A stretch of 8,680 bases of DNA from an uncultured bacterium (GCA_937927985.1 CALFWH010000107.1:1-8680), one strand, 5' to 3'; positions 1 to 7,049 are shown, numbered from the stretch's first letter. Notes: generated by a model from the letters alone, not told the origin. Translations and numbers: made by a program.

Positions 1-2
1 GA

Positions 3-86
3 TTAATTCAGAATAAATCAATTGATTATTGGGTTAGTGAAAAGGTTAAACATATACTTTACAAACTACCGCTTACTGGGAGCTAG
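3..86 (+). CDS. possible 3' end of an upstream gene (partial)
   Basis: Frame 3 is the only plus-strand frame open from the window edge. It runs 27 codons to a TAG at 84-86 and ends in the residues YKLPLTGS. It is in the same frame as the PilT-like gene that starts at 117, separated by this stop and ten sense codons. Nothing in the short peptide identifies a family. Codon choice resembles the neighbours, but 27 codons without a stop is weak evidence in such a short piece. The stop codon lies inside the predicted leader pseudoknot (67-106), so a ribosome finishing this gene would pass through that structure. It could also simply be noncoding leader. Confidence 0.3.
   Translation, partial: LIQNKSIDYWVSEKVKHILYKLPLTGS
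29..58 (+). promoter_or_regulatory. candidate promoter for the PilT-ispG-yfhO operon
   Basis: A good -10 box, TATACT (53-58), is preceded at 18 nt by a weak -35 box, TTGGGT (29-34). Transcription would begin near 65, immediately before the first arm of the predicted pseudoknot at 67, giving a leader of about 50 nt that is mostly that structure. The site overlaps the possible upstream reading frame. This is pattern matching in AT-rich DNA, so the call is tentative. Confidence 0.28.
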
Positions 87-106
87 CGGTATATAAATCC
101 CCAGTA
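67..106 (+). promoter_or_regulatory. predicted H-type pseudoknot in the leader of the PilT-like gene
   Basis: Two perfect 7-bp inverted repeats are interleaved. TACCGCT (67-73) pairs with AGCGGTA (85-91), and TACTGGG (74-80) pairs with CCCAGTA (100-106). The first two arms abut, the middle linker is 4 nt (81-84), and the last linker is an AT-rich 8 nt (92-99). This is the order of an H-type pseudoknot, although a zero-length first loop would be strained and a terminal base pair may open. The structure ends 10 nt before the ATG at 117, which has no SD. Four T residues follow the second arm, so a weak terminator role is an alternative. It does not match a riboswitch or ribozyme consensus that I could recognise. 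Confidence 0.5.
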
Positions 107-116
107 TTTTAGTTAT

Positions 117-1178
117 ATGAATATATTAGATAAACTGCTAACATTAGTTTACCAACAAAATGCAGATACTCTTTTCTTAATAGAAAGTATTCCTCCTTTT
201 GTAAAATATAAAGATCAAAAAATATTAAATCTTGTAGATGAAGCTTTGGATATAGACAAATTAGAAGAAATTTTAAAAATTTTTATGAATGAAAGAGATA
301 AGTTGGAACTTAAAAAAAATAGTTATTGGTTGGGTAACTATACTACCTATAATGGTTTACCTTTTAAAAGTATTGTTTTTTATCAAAAAGGGAAATTATC
401 TATAATGTTTTATCCATTTGTAGTGGAAAATTTAAAATTAGAGAATTTAGACCTTCCTGATCAGTACACAGAAACTTTAAATAAGAATAAAGGATTAATA
501 ATAATTGGGGGACCTAAGAGAAGCGGAAAAACCACTATCTTAAATGCTTCTATTGAATATATTTTGCAAAATAGATCAGTTTTATTAGCAACTATTGAAG
601 ATTTTATAGAAAGGGAATTTTCTAATTCAAAAGGGATAGTTTATCAGTTTGTTATCGGTAAAGATTATAACTCTGTTAAAGATGCGATGGCTATAATCAG
701 AAGATTAAAACCTGATATTGTCGTAATTCAAGAAATTATAAACTATGAATATTTAGAAACTGCAATTGATTTAGCTTTAAGTGGATTACTTGTTATTACT
801 ACTATCAATGCCGATGGAATAGTATCTATTTTGGAAAAAATTGCAGGTATGTCAGGTGATAATAAGGTAAACGTATTTAGATATTTATCACTAGTTTTAG
901 AAGTAGTAATTAGCGGGAATTTATTTACTATGACTGATGGGAATATAAAATATGTTTATGATCTTTATTTTAATGATCCTGAGTTTACAAAACCTATGGC
1001 AAACATTGATATAAATGAAGTTTATTTGAAAATGGTAGAAAAGAGAGAAAAAGGATATAGAGTTCAAGAATACACCCTTAAAGCTTTAGTAAAGAAGGGA
1101 ATTATAAAGGAAGAGGAAGCTCTTAGTAAAGTTTCAAGAGTTAATGATTTTAAGAGAATTATGCTTTCTCCTTACTAG
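117..1178 (+). CDS. divergent PilT-like type IV pilus retraction ATPase
   Basis: The gene encodes a secretion-type hexameric ATPase of the PilT/VirB11 superfamily, 353 aa against about 340-360 in the family. An N-terminal PAS-like domain (about 1-115) precedes the RecA-like core. The Walker A motif GPKRSGKTT (132-140) is intact, and the Asp box is visible as TIEDFIE (159-165). The Walker B region PDIVVIQEIIN (199-209) keeps Glu206 but replaces the usual RD of GEIRD with IN. The His box, normally TLHT, reads TINA (229-232), so the His is lost. The C-terminal AIRNLIRE signature of PilT is not recognisable, while the helix around LKALVKKGII (321-330) is PilT-like. It probably binds ATP, but its motor role may be altered. 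The start aligns with PilT N-termini. No SD precedes it, only the predicted pseudoknot. It lies 11 nt before the NfeD-like gene. Confidence 0.82.
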   Translation: MNILDKLLTLVYQQNADTLFLIESIPPFVKYKDQKILNLVDEALDIDKLEEILKIFMNERDKLELKKNSYWLGNYTTYNGLPFKSIVFYQKGKLSIMFYPFVVENLKLENLDLPDQYTETLNKNKGLIIIGGPKRSGKTTILNASIEYILQNRSVLLATIEDFIEREFSNSKGIVYQFVIGKDYNSVKDAMAIIRRLKPDIVVIQEIINYEYLETAIDLALSGLLVITTINADGIVSILEKIAGMSGDNKVNVFRYLSLVLEVVISGNLFTMTDGNIKYVYDLYFNDPEFTKPMANIDINEVYLKMVEKREKGYRVQEYTLKALVKKGIIKEEEALSKVSRVNDFKRIMLSPY

Positions 1179-1189
1179 GGGGTGTTTTT

Positions 1190-1855
1190 ATGATTTTAGC
1201 TCCTATTATCTTAATCATTTTAGTAGCTATGTCTTATTTTGTTTTTAAGTTTTTTACTAATATACTGTGGATTTATTTTTTTATAGCAGTAGGATCGTTT
1301 TTAGGATTATTGTTTTTATTGTTTTTGGGGATGATAGATTTAGGATTTTCTGATGGTACAGTAACTCATGGTGATGGGGTTGCAGATAGTGGAGTTGGTA
1401 CTGATGGAGCAGTAGATGGTGGGGCTTCCACAGGTAATAGTTTTTCACTATTTTTTATTTCTCCTAGTAGTTTTCTTATAATTTCCTCTTTATTTGGTTC
1501 ATTTGGTATAATATTTTATAATAGCTTATTTTTTATATCTTCTAATGTTAGGGATTTTTTATCCATTATTTTAGCTTCAGTCTTATCTCCACTGGTTTAT
1601 GGGTATGTTATAAGAATTTTGTTTAGATTTTTGAAAACTACTTCTATGGTAAAAAGTATGAATTACTATGAAGGCAAGGAAGCAGAAGTTTTGTATGATA
1701 TACCTTCTGAAGGGTTTGGAAAAATTAACGTTAAAACTGAGGATAAGTTTGAACAGATTTTAGCTAAAAGCGAGGACGGATCTCAGATTCCTGCTGGTAG
1801 TATTGTTAGAATTAAAAAGTACACTGGTACTTTTGCTATTGTTGAAAAATTATAA
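1190..1855 (+). CDS. NfeD2/YuaF-like membrane protein with C-terminal OB fold
   Basis: This 221-aa integral membrane protein has hydrophobic segments at about 1-22, 25-50, 87-115 and 124-148. A soluble C-terminal domain (about 160-221) resembles the NfeD OB fold, with a GKEAEVLYDIPSEGFGKI stretch and a terminal beta-rich VRIKKYTGTFAIVE. Between the second and third segments lies a Gly/Asp-rich loop (52-83, for example DGAVDGG), comparable to the acidic, Gly- or His-rich loops of the YqiJ/YuaF branch. Such proteins usually partner a flotillin/SPFH protein and are tied to membrane organisation or stress, but no flotillin is visible here. The SD AGGGGGTG (1177-1184) overlaps the stop codon of the preceding gene and sits 5 nt before ATG, which supports this start and co-transcription. 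The family call is by overall shape and the C-terminal domain. The exact function is unknown. Confidence 0.72.
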   Translation: MILAPIILIILVAMSYFVFKFFTNILWIYFFIAVGSFLGLLFLLFLGMIDLGFSDGTVTHGDGVADSGVGTDGAVDGGASTGNSFSLFFISPSSFLIISSLFGSFGIIFYNSLFFISSNVRDFLSIILASVLSPLVYGYVIRILFRFLKTTSMVKSMNYYEGKEAEVLYDIPSEGFGKINVKTEDKFEQILAKSEDGSQIPAGSIVRIKKYTGTFAIVEKL

Positions 1856-1879
1856 AAACTTTAAAGAGGTGAAGGTTTT

Positions 1880-2989
1880 ATGATTAAAAGAAGAATATCT
1901 AGGGTTGTTAAGATAGGGGATGTTTTAATAGGTGGGGGTAATCCTGTAGTAGTCCAGAGTATGGTAAAATGTCCTACTGAAGATATAGAGGAAGTTTTGA
2001 GACAGTTAAAGGTTGCAAAGGAATTGGGTGCAAAGGTTATGCGTATTGCTGTACCAGATAAGCAAGCTGCAGAAGCCCTTAAAAAAATAATTCCTTATTC
2101 TCCTTTGCCCTTAGTAGCGGATATACATTTCGATTATAAACTTGCTTTAATGGCAATTGAGGCTAAGGTAAGTGCTTTAAGAATAAATCCTGGTAATATC
2201 CTTGATTCTAATCAAGAAAATCTTACCAGATATGATAAGCTTGAACAAGTTGTAAAAGCAGCTAAAAATAGTAATATCCCAATAAGAATAGGAGTTAATA
2301 GTGGTTCTCTACATCCAAAGTATTTAGAAAAGTATGGTTATCCTACTTATGAAGCTCTTGTTGAATCTGCTATAGAAGAAGTACAAATTTTAGAGAAAAT
2401 GGGATTTTACGATATAAAAATTTCAGTGAAAAGTAGTAATGTAGAAGATATGATTTCAGCTTATATGCTGTTAGCTTCAAAAGTACCTTATCCTTTACAT
2501 TTGGGTGTTACTGAATCAGGTAGTGGAATAAGTGGTTATGTTAAAAGCTCTATCGGAATAGGAACTTTATTATATCATGGAATAGGTGATACTATTAGAG
2601 TTTCTTTAACTTCTTCTATTGAAGAAGAAATTAAATTGGGTTACGAAATATTGAAAGCTTTAGGATATGAAAAAAGGGGAGTAGAACTTATAAGTTGTCC
2701 CACTTGTGGTAGATTAGAAGTTAATCTTTTTGATCTAGTTGATAAGGTGAAAAAAGAGATTGAAAATGTACAAGAAAACATTACTGTAGCTGTTATGGGA
2801 TGTGTAGTTAATGGCCCAGGTGAAGCTAGAAAAGCTGACATAGCAGTAGTTGGAGGTAAAGGAAAAGGTATAATCTATAGAAAAGGTAAAATGGTAAAAG
2901 TTGCTCAAGAAAATCAAATTATAGAAGCATTTAAAGAAGTATTAAATCAGGTTATAGAGGAAAAAAAGCAAGAGGAGATTAAGGTATGA
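1880..2989 (+). CDS. ispG: 4-hydroxy-3-methylbut-2-enyl diphosphate synthase (IspG/GcpE)
   Basis: IspG is the penultimate enzyme of the MEP isoprenoid pathway. This cytosolic [4Fe-4S] enzyme reductively converts MEcPP to HMBPP. The 369 aa match the short bacterial form (E. coli 372 aa). The N-terminal TIM barrel begins with VVVQSM and includes RINPGN (101-106) and RIGVNSGSL (136-144). The C-terminal domain holds the cluster ligands Cys273 and Cys276 in SCPTCGR and Cys308 in MGCVVNGPGE, with the conserved Glu315, so the enzyme should be active. One oddity is KCP at 30-32, where E. coli has an NT-rich loop. The SD AGAGGTG (1865-1871) lies 8 nt before ATG. The stop overlaps the next start as ATGA (2986-2989), implying translational coupling. 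Function is near certain from the motifs. Confidence 0.97.
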   Translation: MIKRRISRVVKIGDVLIGGGNPVVVQSMVKCPTEDIEEVLRQLKVAKELGAKVMRIAVPDKQAAEALKKIIPYSPLPLVADIHFDYKLALMAIEAKVSALRINPGNILDSNQENLTRYDKLEQVVKAAKNSNIPIRIGVNSGSLHPKYLEKYGYPTYEALVESAIEEVQILEKMGFYDIKISVKSSNVEDMISAYMLLASKVPYPLHLGVTESGSGISGYVKSSIGIGTLLYHGIGDTIRVSLTSSIEEEIKLGYEILKALGYEKRGVELISCPTCGRLEVNLFDLVDKVKKEIENVQENITVAVMGCVVNGPGEARKADIAVVGGKGKGIIYRKGKMVKVAQENQIIEAFKEVLNQVIEEKKQEEIKV

Positions 2990-3282
2990 GTTACTTAGCT
3001 TTTGTAAGTATAACTCCTATAGGCAAAGGAGAAAGCGTGTCTCACGAAGTAGCAAAAGCTTATAAAGTTATAAAAGAAAGTGGGTTAAATTATCAATTGA
3101 CATCTATGGGAACTATTATGGAATCTGATAATATAGAGGAAATTTTTCAGATTCTGAAAGAGGCTATACAAACAGTGGAAAAAGACAATAACAGAGTAAG
3201 TGTTATTATAAAGTTGGATTGTAGAAAAAATTTTTCTAACAGAATTGATAAAAAAATAAAAAGTGTTATTGAAAAATTATAA
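2986..3282 (+). CDS. MTH1187/YqgV-family thiamine-binding protein
   Basis: This 98-aa single-domain protein matches the small ferredoxin-like MTH1187 family (Thiamine_BP), whose structurally studied relatives, including the YkoF domain, bind thiamine or hydroxymethylpyrimidine. Recognisable elements are the first strand and turn SITPIGKGESVSHEVAKA (8-25), SGLNYQLTSMGTIMES (32-47) with the conserved Gly-Thr and acidic residue, and the late strand RVSVIIKLDCRKN (70-82). There is no signal peptide, so it is cytosolic. The start overlaps the ispG stop by 4 nt, and an SD AGAGGAG (2971-2977) lies inside the ispG coding end. Its pairing with ispG is suggestive because DXS, the entry enzyme of the same pathway, needs thiamine diphosphate, but no direct role is shown. 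Family assignment is strong; physiological function is uncertain. Confidence 0.85.
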   Translation: MSYLAFVSITPIGKGESVSHEVAKAYKVIKESGLNYQLTSMGTIMESDNIEEIFQILKEAIQTVEKDNNRVSVIIKLDCRKNFSNRIDKKIKSVIEKL

Positions 3283-6187
3283 TAAAATTGTCCTTTTTGT
3301 AAGGAAATATAATATTGATGTTTTTGTATTTTATAGTTTAGTAGTTTTTGTTTTTTTTTTGAATGTAAAGAATCATATTATAGGTAGTGCTGATAGTTAC
3401 AATCAGTTTTTACCGTTAAGGGTTTTTTATAGTGAAGTTTTGAAAAGTGGGGATTTTCCTTTATGGTATCCTTATCAAGCTCTGGGGTTACCTTTTCTGG
3501 GGATAGTTCAAGCAGGAGGATTATATCCTTTAAACTTAATTTTATACAAATTTTTTGATCCTTTCTGGGCTTATAATTTTAGTATTTATTTACATTTTGT
3601 TTTAAGTCAGTTTTTTGGTTTTCTTTATTCTAATTATCTTTACAATAAAATTGGCTTAAGTAGGATTTTTGCTGTTTTTAGTGGTTTTATTTTTGGGTTA
3701 AGTGGATTTAGTATTAGTCATGTAGATTTTGTTCCTTTACAAAATTCTTTACCTTATTTACCATTGGGATTATTATTTTTGAATATTATTATTGATAACT
3801 GGAAAAATGTTAGATTGATTGATAATTTGAGGTATAATTTTGTATGGTTAATGGGTTTAAGTTTAAGTATGGGGTATCAATTTTTAGCTGGTTATCCTCA
3901 GGCATTTTTATATACTTTTATTTTTTATTTCTTGTTTGTTTTGTTTAGTAATTATAGGTTAGTTTGGGTTATTTTTTTTGCTTTTTTGCTTAGTTTTCCA
4001 ATTATTTTTATTTCTGTTTATGAGGTTATTATTTTAAGTAGTTTATCAATTAGGAATTATATAAATTTTGAAACTTACAATCAGGGTAGTTTACCGTTAT
4101 ATGCTCTGATTAATCAGGTTATACCTTTTATTTTTGGTGGTAGTGTAAGTAATCCTAATTATTATGGACCTTCTACTGGTACTATTTCTTTTGAGTTTTT
4201 AGCTTACATATCTTTTTGGGCTTTACCATTAGCTATTTTTGCTTATTTAAAAATTTTTAGTTCTAATGAGAAGATTTTTAGTTTGTATAAAATTTTTAAG
4301 GTTTTGGGATTAGTTGGTATAGTGTCTTTTGTTTTAGCTTTGGGTAAGTATAATTTAGTTTTACATTATTTACTTTTTGATGTGCCTTTTTATTCTAAAG
4401 TTAGAGTAGTTGCTAGACATTTGATGGAGATAAGTTTTATACAATCTGTTTTTATACCGTTAGCTTTGTACTATATTTTAAGTTCTAAGAAGGATTTGTA
4501 TAGATTTTTTAAGGTTTCTTTTTATACTTATGTATCGGTTATTTTGATTTCAGTGTGGTTTTTTATCAATCCTGAAGTAGGTAAAAATTTGTCAAAAATT
4601 AGTATCATTAGTGTTGATTTGTATTTTCCTTTGCTTCTAGCTATTGTTTTTTTAGTTGTCTTGTTTTTGCATTATGGATTTAGATTTTTTAGCTTAAGGG
4701 AAACTATTTTTTTTATTTTTTTTGTATTTTTTCTAAATAGTTGGTTTGTTTTTAATAATATAAGTCCTTCTTATCTTTCTGGTTGGTGGGGTAGGAGAGA
4801 GAATGTAGAGAGTTATATTGACTATATTGGTAGATTAGATAGTGATTATAGGATATGTTATTTTACAGGTTTTCCTATTTTGTTTAATGCTGTATCTAAT
4901 AGAGCTATGCTTAATTATTATGAGCCTGTTATACCTTTTGATTTTGTGAAATTTTTCAATATTTGGATGAATGGTAGTTTTTTAAGTCCAAATGATTACT
5001 TTTTTATTTTAAACAATTCTATTTTAAGTGCTTTTTCGGTAAAATATTTATTTATTAATGATGAGTTTAAAAATAAATACAGAAATTACATTAGTTTAGA
5101 TTCTTTGGTTTCGGTACCTGTTAAGAATTTAGATTTTGAAAAAAGACAATATAAATTTAATGATTTTAGTCAAATAGCCAGGAATTCAAACAATTTAACT
5201 TTTGATATGATTAATAACAGTATTATATTAAGAAATAATTCGAGAATCAATTTGAAGTTTGAAAATAGTGTTTTTAATAAGTTTATTTTAGTTTTTTTTA
5301 AATCCAAGGTTAGTCGGATGAATTGGTTTTATAGGTATAAAAGATTAATTTTGGGGTTAAATGATGGAATAGGAATCGAGTTAAAGAATAATGATAGAGT
5401 TTTGGGTTACTATTTTGTAAATGGTTATTATATAGCTAACGATAAATGGGAGGGTTTTGTGATTCCTTTTTTTATTGATTTTGATAGAATGTCTGATTTT
5501 GTCGATTTAACTGTTAGTATTTATCCTGTTTATAGTTTAGAAAGATTTTATGAAATCAAGGATTTAGAAATTATTAGTTTCCCCTTGAAAGTTGTTAATT
5601 TATTTGATAATCAGATAAAGAAGGCTTATATTTATAGTAATAGTTTTATGGGATATGATTTATATATTAATTATCAAAGCTTACCATTGGTGTATTCTCC
5701 TTCTAAAGTTCATGTTTATAGTGAGCTATATGAAGTTAAATATGGTTTATCTAATTTGAGTGTAAATCCTATTGAAAGTGCTTTTATTCTTTACGATTCT
5801 GAAAATCATAATTTTAATTATCAAATTAAAAAGTCTGGAATTTCTAAGGTTAAGGTAAGGATTTTGGAGAAAAAATGTAATTATGTAAAAATAGGTTATA
5901 TTGTTGATGGGGAAGGGTTAGTAGTTTTTAATGATATGTATTACAGGGGGTGGGTTGTAAGGGTTGATGGTAAAAAACAGAAAATTTTGAAGGTTAATGG
6001 TTTTGTTAAAGGTGTATGGGTAAAAGGAGAAGGAGAAAGAGAGGGGAAAATAGAATTTATATATCAACCTTTTGATAAATTATTGCTTATGTTTAATATT
6101 GTTTTAATTTATGGTTATTTTTTAGTTTTTATACTCTTTTTGCTCCTGCGTAATGTTGTCTATAGTAGCTTTCAGATAAAGAGCTAA
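3263..6187 (+). CDS. YfhO-family polytopic membrane protein, probable GT-C type glycosyltransferase
   Basis: A 974-aa membrane protein. A short cytosolic N-terminus leads to TM1 (about 18-34), then the family loop DSYNQFLP (44-51) with its likely catalytic Asp44, GDFPLWYP (63-70) and GGLYPLN (85-91). Many more hydrophobic segments run to about residue 500. A large, probably extracytoplasmic beta-rich region follows, then the typical YfhO C-terminal module (885-936), including FNDMYYRGWVVRVDGKK, and a final TM (about 938-962). YfhO relatives such as B. subtilis YfhO and Listeria GtlB take part in glycosylating teichoic acids or lipids using polyprenyl-phosphate sugars. The substrate here is unknown. 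The start is GTG at 3263, overlapping the previous gene by 20 nt with no clear SD; TTG at 3269 is an alternative. T10 lies in TM1 (3351-3360). The last 19 codons overlap the convergent NlpC/P60 gene. Confidence 0.85.
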   Translation: MLLKNYNKIVLFVRKYNIDVFVFYSLVVFVFFLNVKNHIIGSADSYNQFLPLRVFYSEVLKSGDFPLWYPYQALGLPFLGIVQAGGLYPLNLILYKFFDPFWAYNFSIYLHFVLSQFFGFLYSNYLYNKIGLSRIFAVFSGFIFGLSGFSISHVDFVPLQNSLPYLPLGLLFLNIIIDNWKNVRLIDNLRYNFVWLMGLSLSMGYQFLAGYPQAFLYTFIFYFLFVLFSNYRLVWVIFFAFLLSFPIIFISVYEVIILSSLSIRNYINFETYNQGSLPLYALINQVIPFIFGGSVSNPNYYGPSTGTISFEFLAYISFWALPLAIFAYLKIFSSNEKIFSLYKIFKVLGLVGIVSFVLALGKYNLVLHYLLFDVPFYSKVRVVARHLMEISFIQSVFIPLALYYILSSKKDLYRFFKVSFYTYVSVILISVWFFINPEVGKNLSKISIISVDLYFPLLLAIVFLVVLFLHYGFRFFSLRETIFFIFFVFFLNSWFVFNNISPSYLSGWWGRRENVESYIDYIGRLDSDYRICYFTGFPILFNAVSNRAMLNYYEPVIPFDFVKFFNIWMNGSFLSPNDYFFILNNSILSAFSVKYLFINDEFKNKYRNYISLDSLVSVPVKNLDFEKRQYKFNDFSQIARNSNNLTFDMINNSIILRNNSRINLKFENSVFNKFILVFFKSKVSRMNWFYRYKRLILGLNDGIGIELKNNDRVLGYYFVNGYYIANDKWEGFVIPFFIDFDRMSDFVDLTVSIYPVYSLERFYEIKDLEIISFPLKVVNLFDNQIKKAYIYSNSFMGYDLYINYQSLPLVYSPSKVHVYSELYEVKYGLSNLSVNPIESAFILYDSENHNFNYQIKKSGISKVKVRILEKKCNYVKIGYIVDGEGLVVFNDMYYRGWVVRVDGKKQKILKVNGFVKGVWVKGEGEREGKIEFIYQPFDKLLLMFNIVLIYGYFLVFILFLLLRNVVYSSFQIKS
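3351..3360 (+). repeat. T10 homopolymer in the first TM of yfhO
   Basis: A run of ten T residues flanked by G spans codons 30-33 of the YfhO-type gene. It codes for VFFL in the first membrane segment. Runs of this length are prone to polymerase slippage and to replication indels. A gain or loss here would shift the frame very early in the 974-codon gene. Confidence 0.8.
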
Positions 6188-7043
6188 CTATTACTCCTTT
6201 TCTTGAATTTGCTGCGTGGACGAATTTACCATTACCTATGTATATTCCTACATGTGATATTCCTGGGCAATATGTGTTAGCAAAGAAAACAAGATCTCCT
6301 GGTTGGAGTTGATTTGGTGGTACTGGTGTACCAACTTTGAATTGTTGATCAGCTGTTCTTGGAAAGTTGATTCCTCTTTGTTTGAAAACCCAATAGACTA
6401 ATCCTGAGCAATCAAAAGCATTTGGTCCTGCAGCTCCAAATATGTAGGGTTTTCCAACTTGTTGTAGTGCTAGTCCTACTACACTTCCATTACCTGTACC
6501 TATTGTGTTGATTAAATTTTGTGGGTTTATAGTATTGTAGGTATTGAAAGGAATTGAGGGGATATTGAATGGGCTACCTATGTTTGGATTAGGACCTACA
6601 CCTAGACTGTTTGGATCAGAGCCTATACCCAGACCGTTTGGATTAGGGCCTATACCTAGACCGTTTGGATTAGGGCCTATACCTAAATTGTTTGATGTAG
6701 AAGGTCCTAGAAAGTTGTTATGATTTGATTGGTAACTTGTAATTAAGGACAATAATAGAATTATTAGGGATATTAGTAGGTTACTGGTGGCTATATTGTT
6801 TAAATTATTATTTGAAAAAGGGTCTGAAAAACCTAGTGACATAGGACTTAGCTGCTGATTTGGAAAATAAGTATTGTTAAATAGATTTGATATAGGAAAA
6901 TTGGGAAAATTTGTAAAATTTACAGCATTTGATAAGTTTAGATTATCAATTGGCTGATAAGTATTCATTTGATAAACTCTGTTGTAAGGAAAGGTTGGAA
7001 AATTTATGTTTAGATTTGGGTATAGGTAACTATTGATAAGCAT
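6129..7043 (-). CDS. NlpC/P60 peptidoglycan hydrolase with Asn/Pro-rich N-terminus and internal membrane segment
   Basis: The C-terminal domain (about 185-304) is an NlpC/P60 cysteine peptidase, a family that cleaves cell-wall stem peptides, typically at D-Glu-diaminopimelate links. Catalytic Cys212 is in FDCSGLVYWVF, His264 in GISHVGIYIGNG, and the third polar residue is His276 in FVHAANS. LQPGDLVFF (246-254) is also typical. The remainder is unusual. Residues 1-85 are Asn/Pro/Phe-rich with very few charges and no N-terminal signal peptide. A single hydrophobic segment lies at about 88-103. Four 9-residue repeats of the LGIGPNPNG type (120-154) form a probable spacer. A type II anchored topology with the enzyme outside is likely. 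The start is fixed by a near-perfect SD (7050-7058, minus strand). The 3' end overlaps yfhO by 59 bp. The enzyme class is confident; the N-terminal role is unknown. Confidence 0.88.
   Translation of the reverse strand: MLINSYLYPNLNINFPTFPYNRVYQMNTYQPIDNLNLSNAVNFTNFPNFPISNLFNNTYFPNQQLSPMSLGFSDPFSNNNLNNIATSNLLISLIILLLSLITSYQSNHNNFLGPSTSNNLGIGPNPNGLGIGPNPNGLGIGSDPNSLGVGPNPNIGSPFNIPSIPFNTYNTINPQNLINTIGTGNGSVVGLALQQVGKPYIFGAAGPNAFDCSGLVYWVFKQRGINFPRTADQQFKVGTPVPPNQLQPGDLVFFANTYCPGISHVGIYIGNGKFVHAANSRKGVIVSSLSESYYRQHYAGAKRV
6582..6689 (-). repeat. four 27-bp tandem repeats in the NlpC/P60 spacer
   Basis: Four head-to-tail 27-bp units lie at 6582-6608, 6609-6635, 6636-6662 and 6663-6689. Each begins GTTTGGAT on the plus strand and encodes the 9-residue unit LGIGPNPNG or a variant (LGIGSDPNS, LGVGPNPN). 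The two units at 6636-6689 are identical over their first 23 bases. The units keep frame, so copy-number change would only lengthen or shorten the linker between the membrane segment and the catalytic domain. Confidence 0.9.
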
Positions 7044-7049
7044 CTTATA

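Noticed and set aside
67..106. Pistol ribozyme or preQ1-I riboswitch for the leader pseudoknot.
   Set aside because: The stem-loop order is partly similar, but the conserved linker and cleavage-site features of pistol and the core bases of preQ1-I are absent.
74..110. Intrinsic terminator formed by the outer repeat (74-80/100-106) and the TTTT that follows.
   Set aside because: The loop would be 19 nt and the T-run only four bases, and the interleaved second stem argues for a pseudoknot. It remains a weak alternative.
2641..2917. Two minus-strand reading frames inside ispG (2641-2841 and 2735-2917).
   Set aside because: They lie antisense to the conserved Cys-ligand region of IspG, resemble no family, and are explained by codon constraints of the real gene.
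6582..6689. 27-bp repeats considered as a CRISPR array.
   Set aside because: The units are directly adjacent with no spacers, keep the reading frame and encode a simple peptide repeat.
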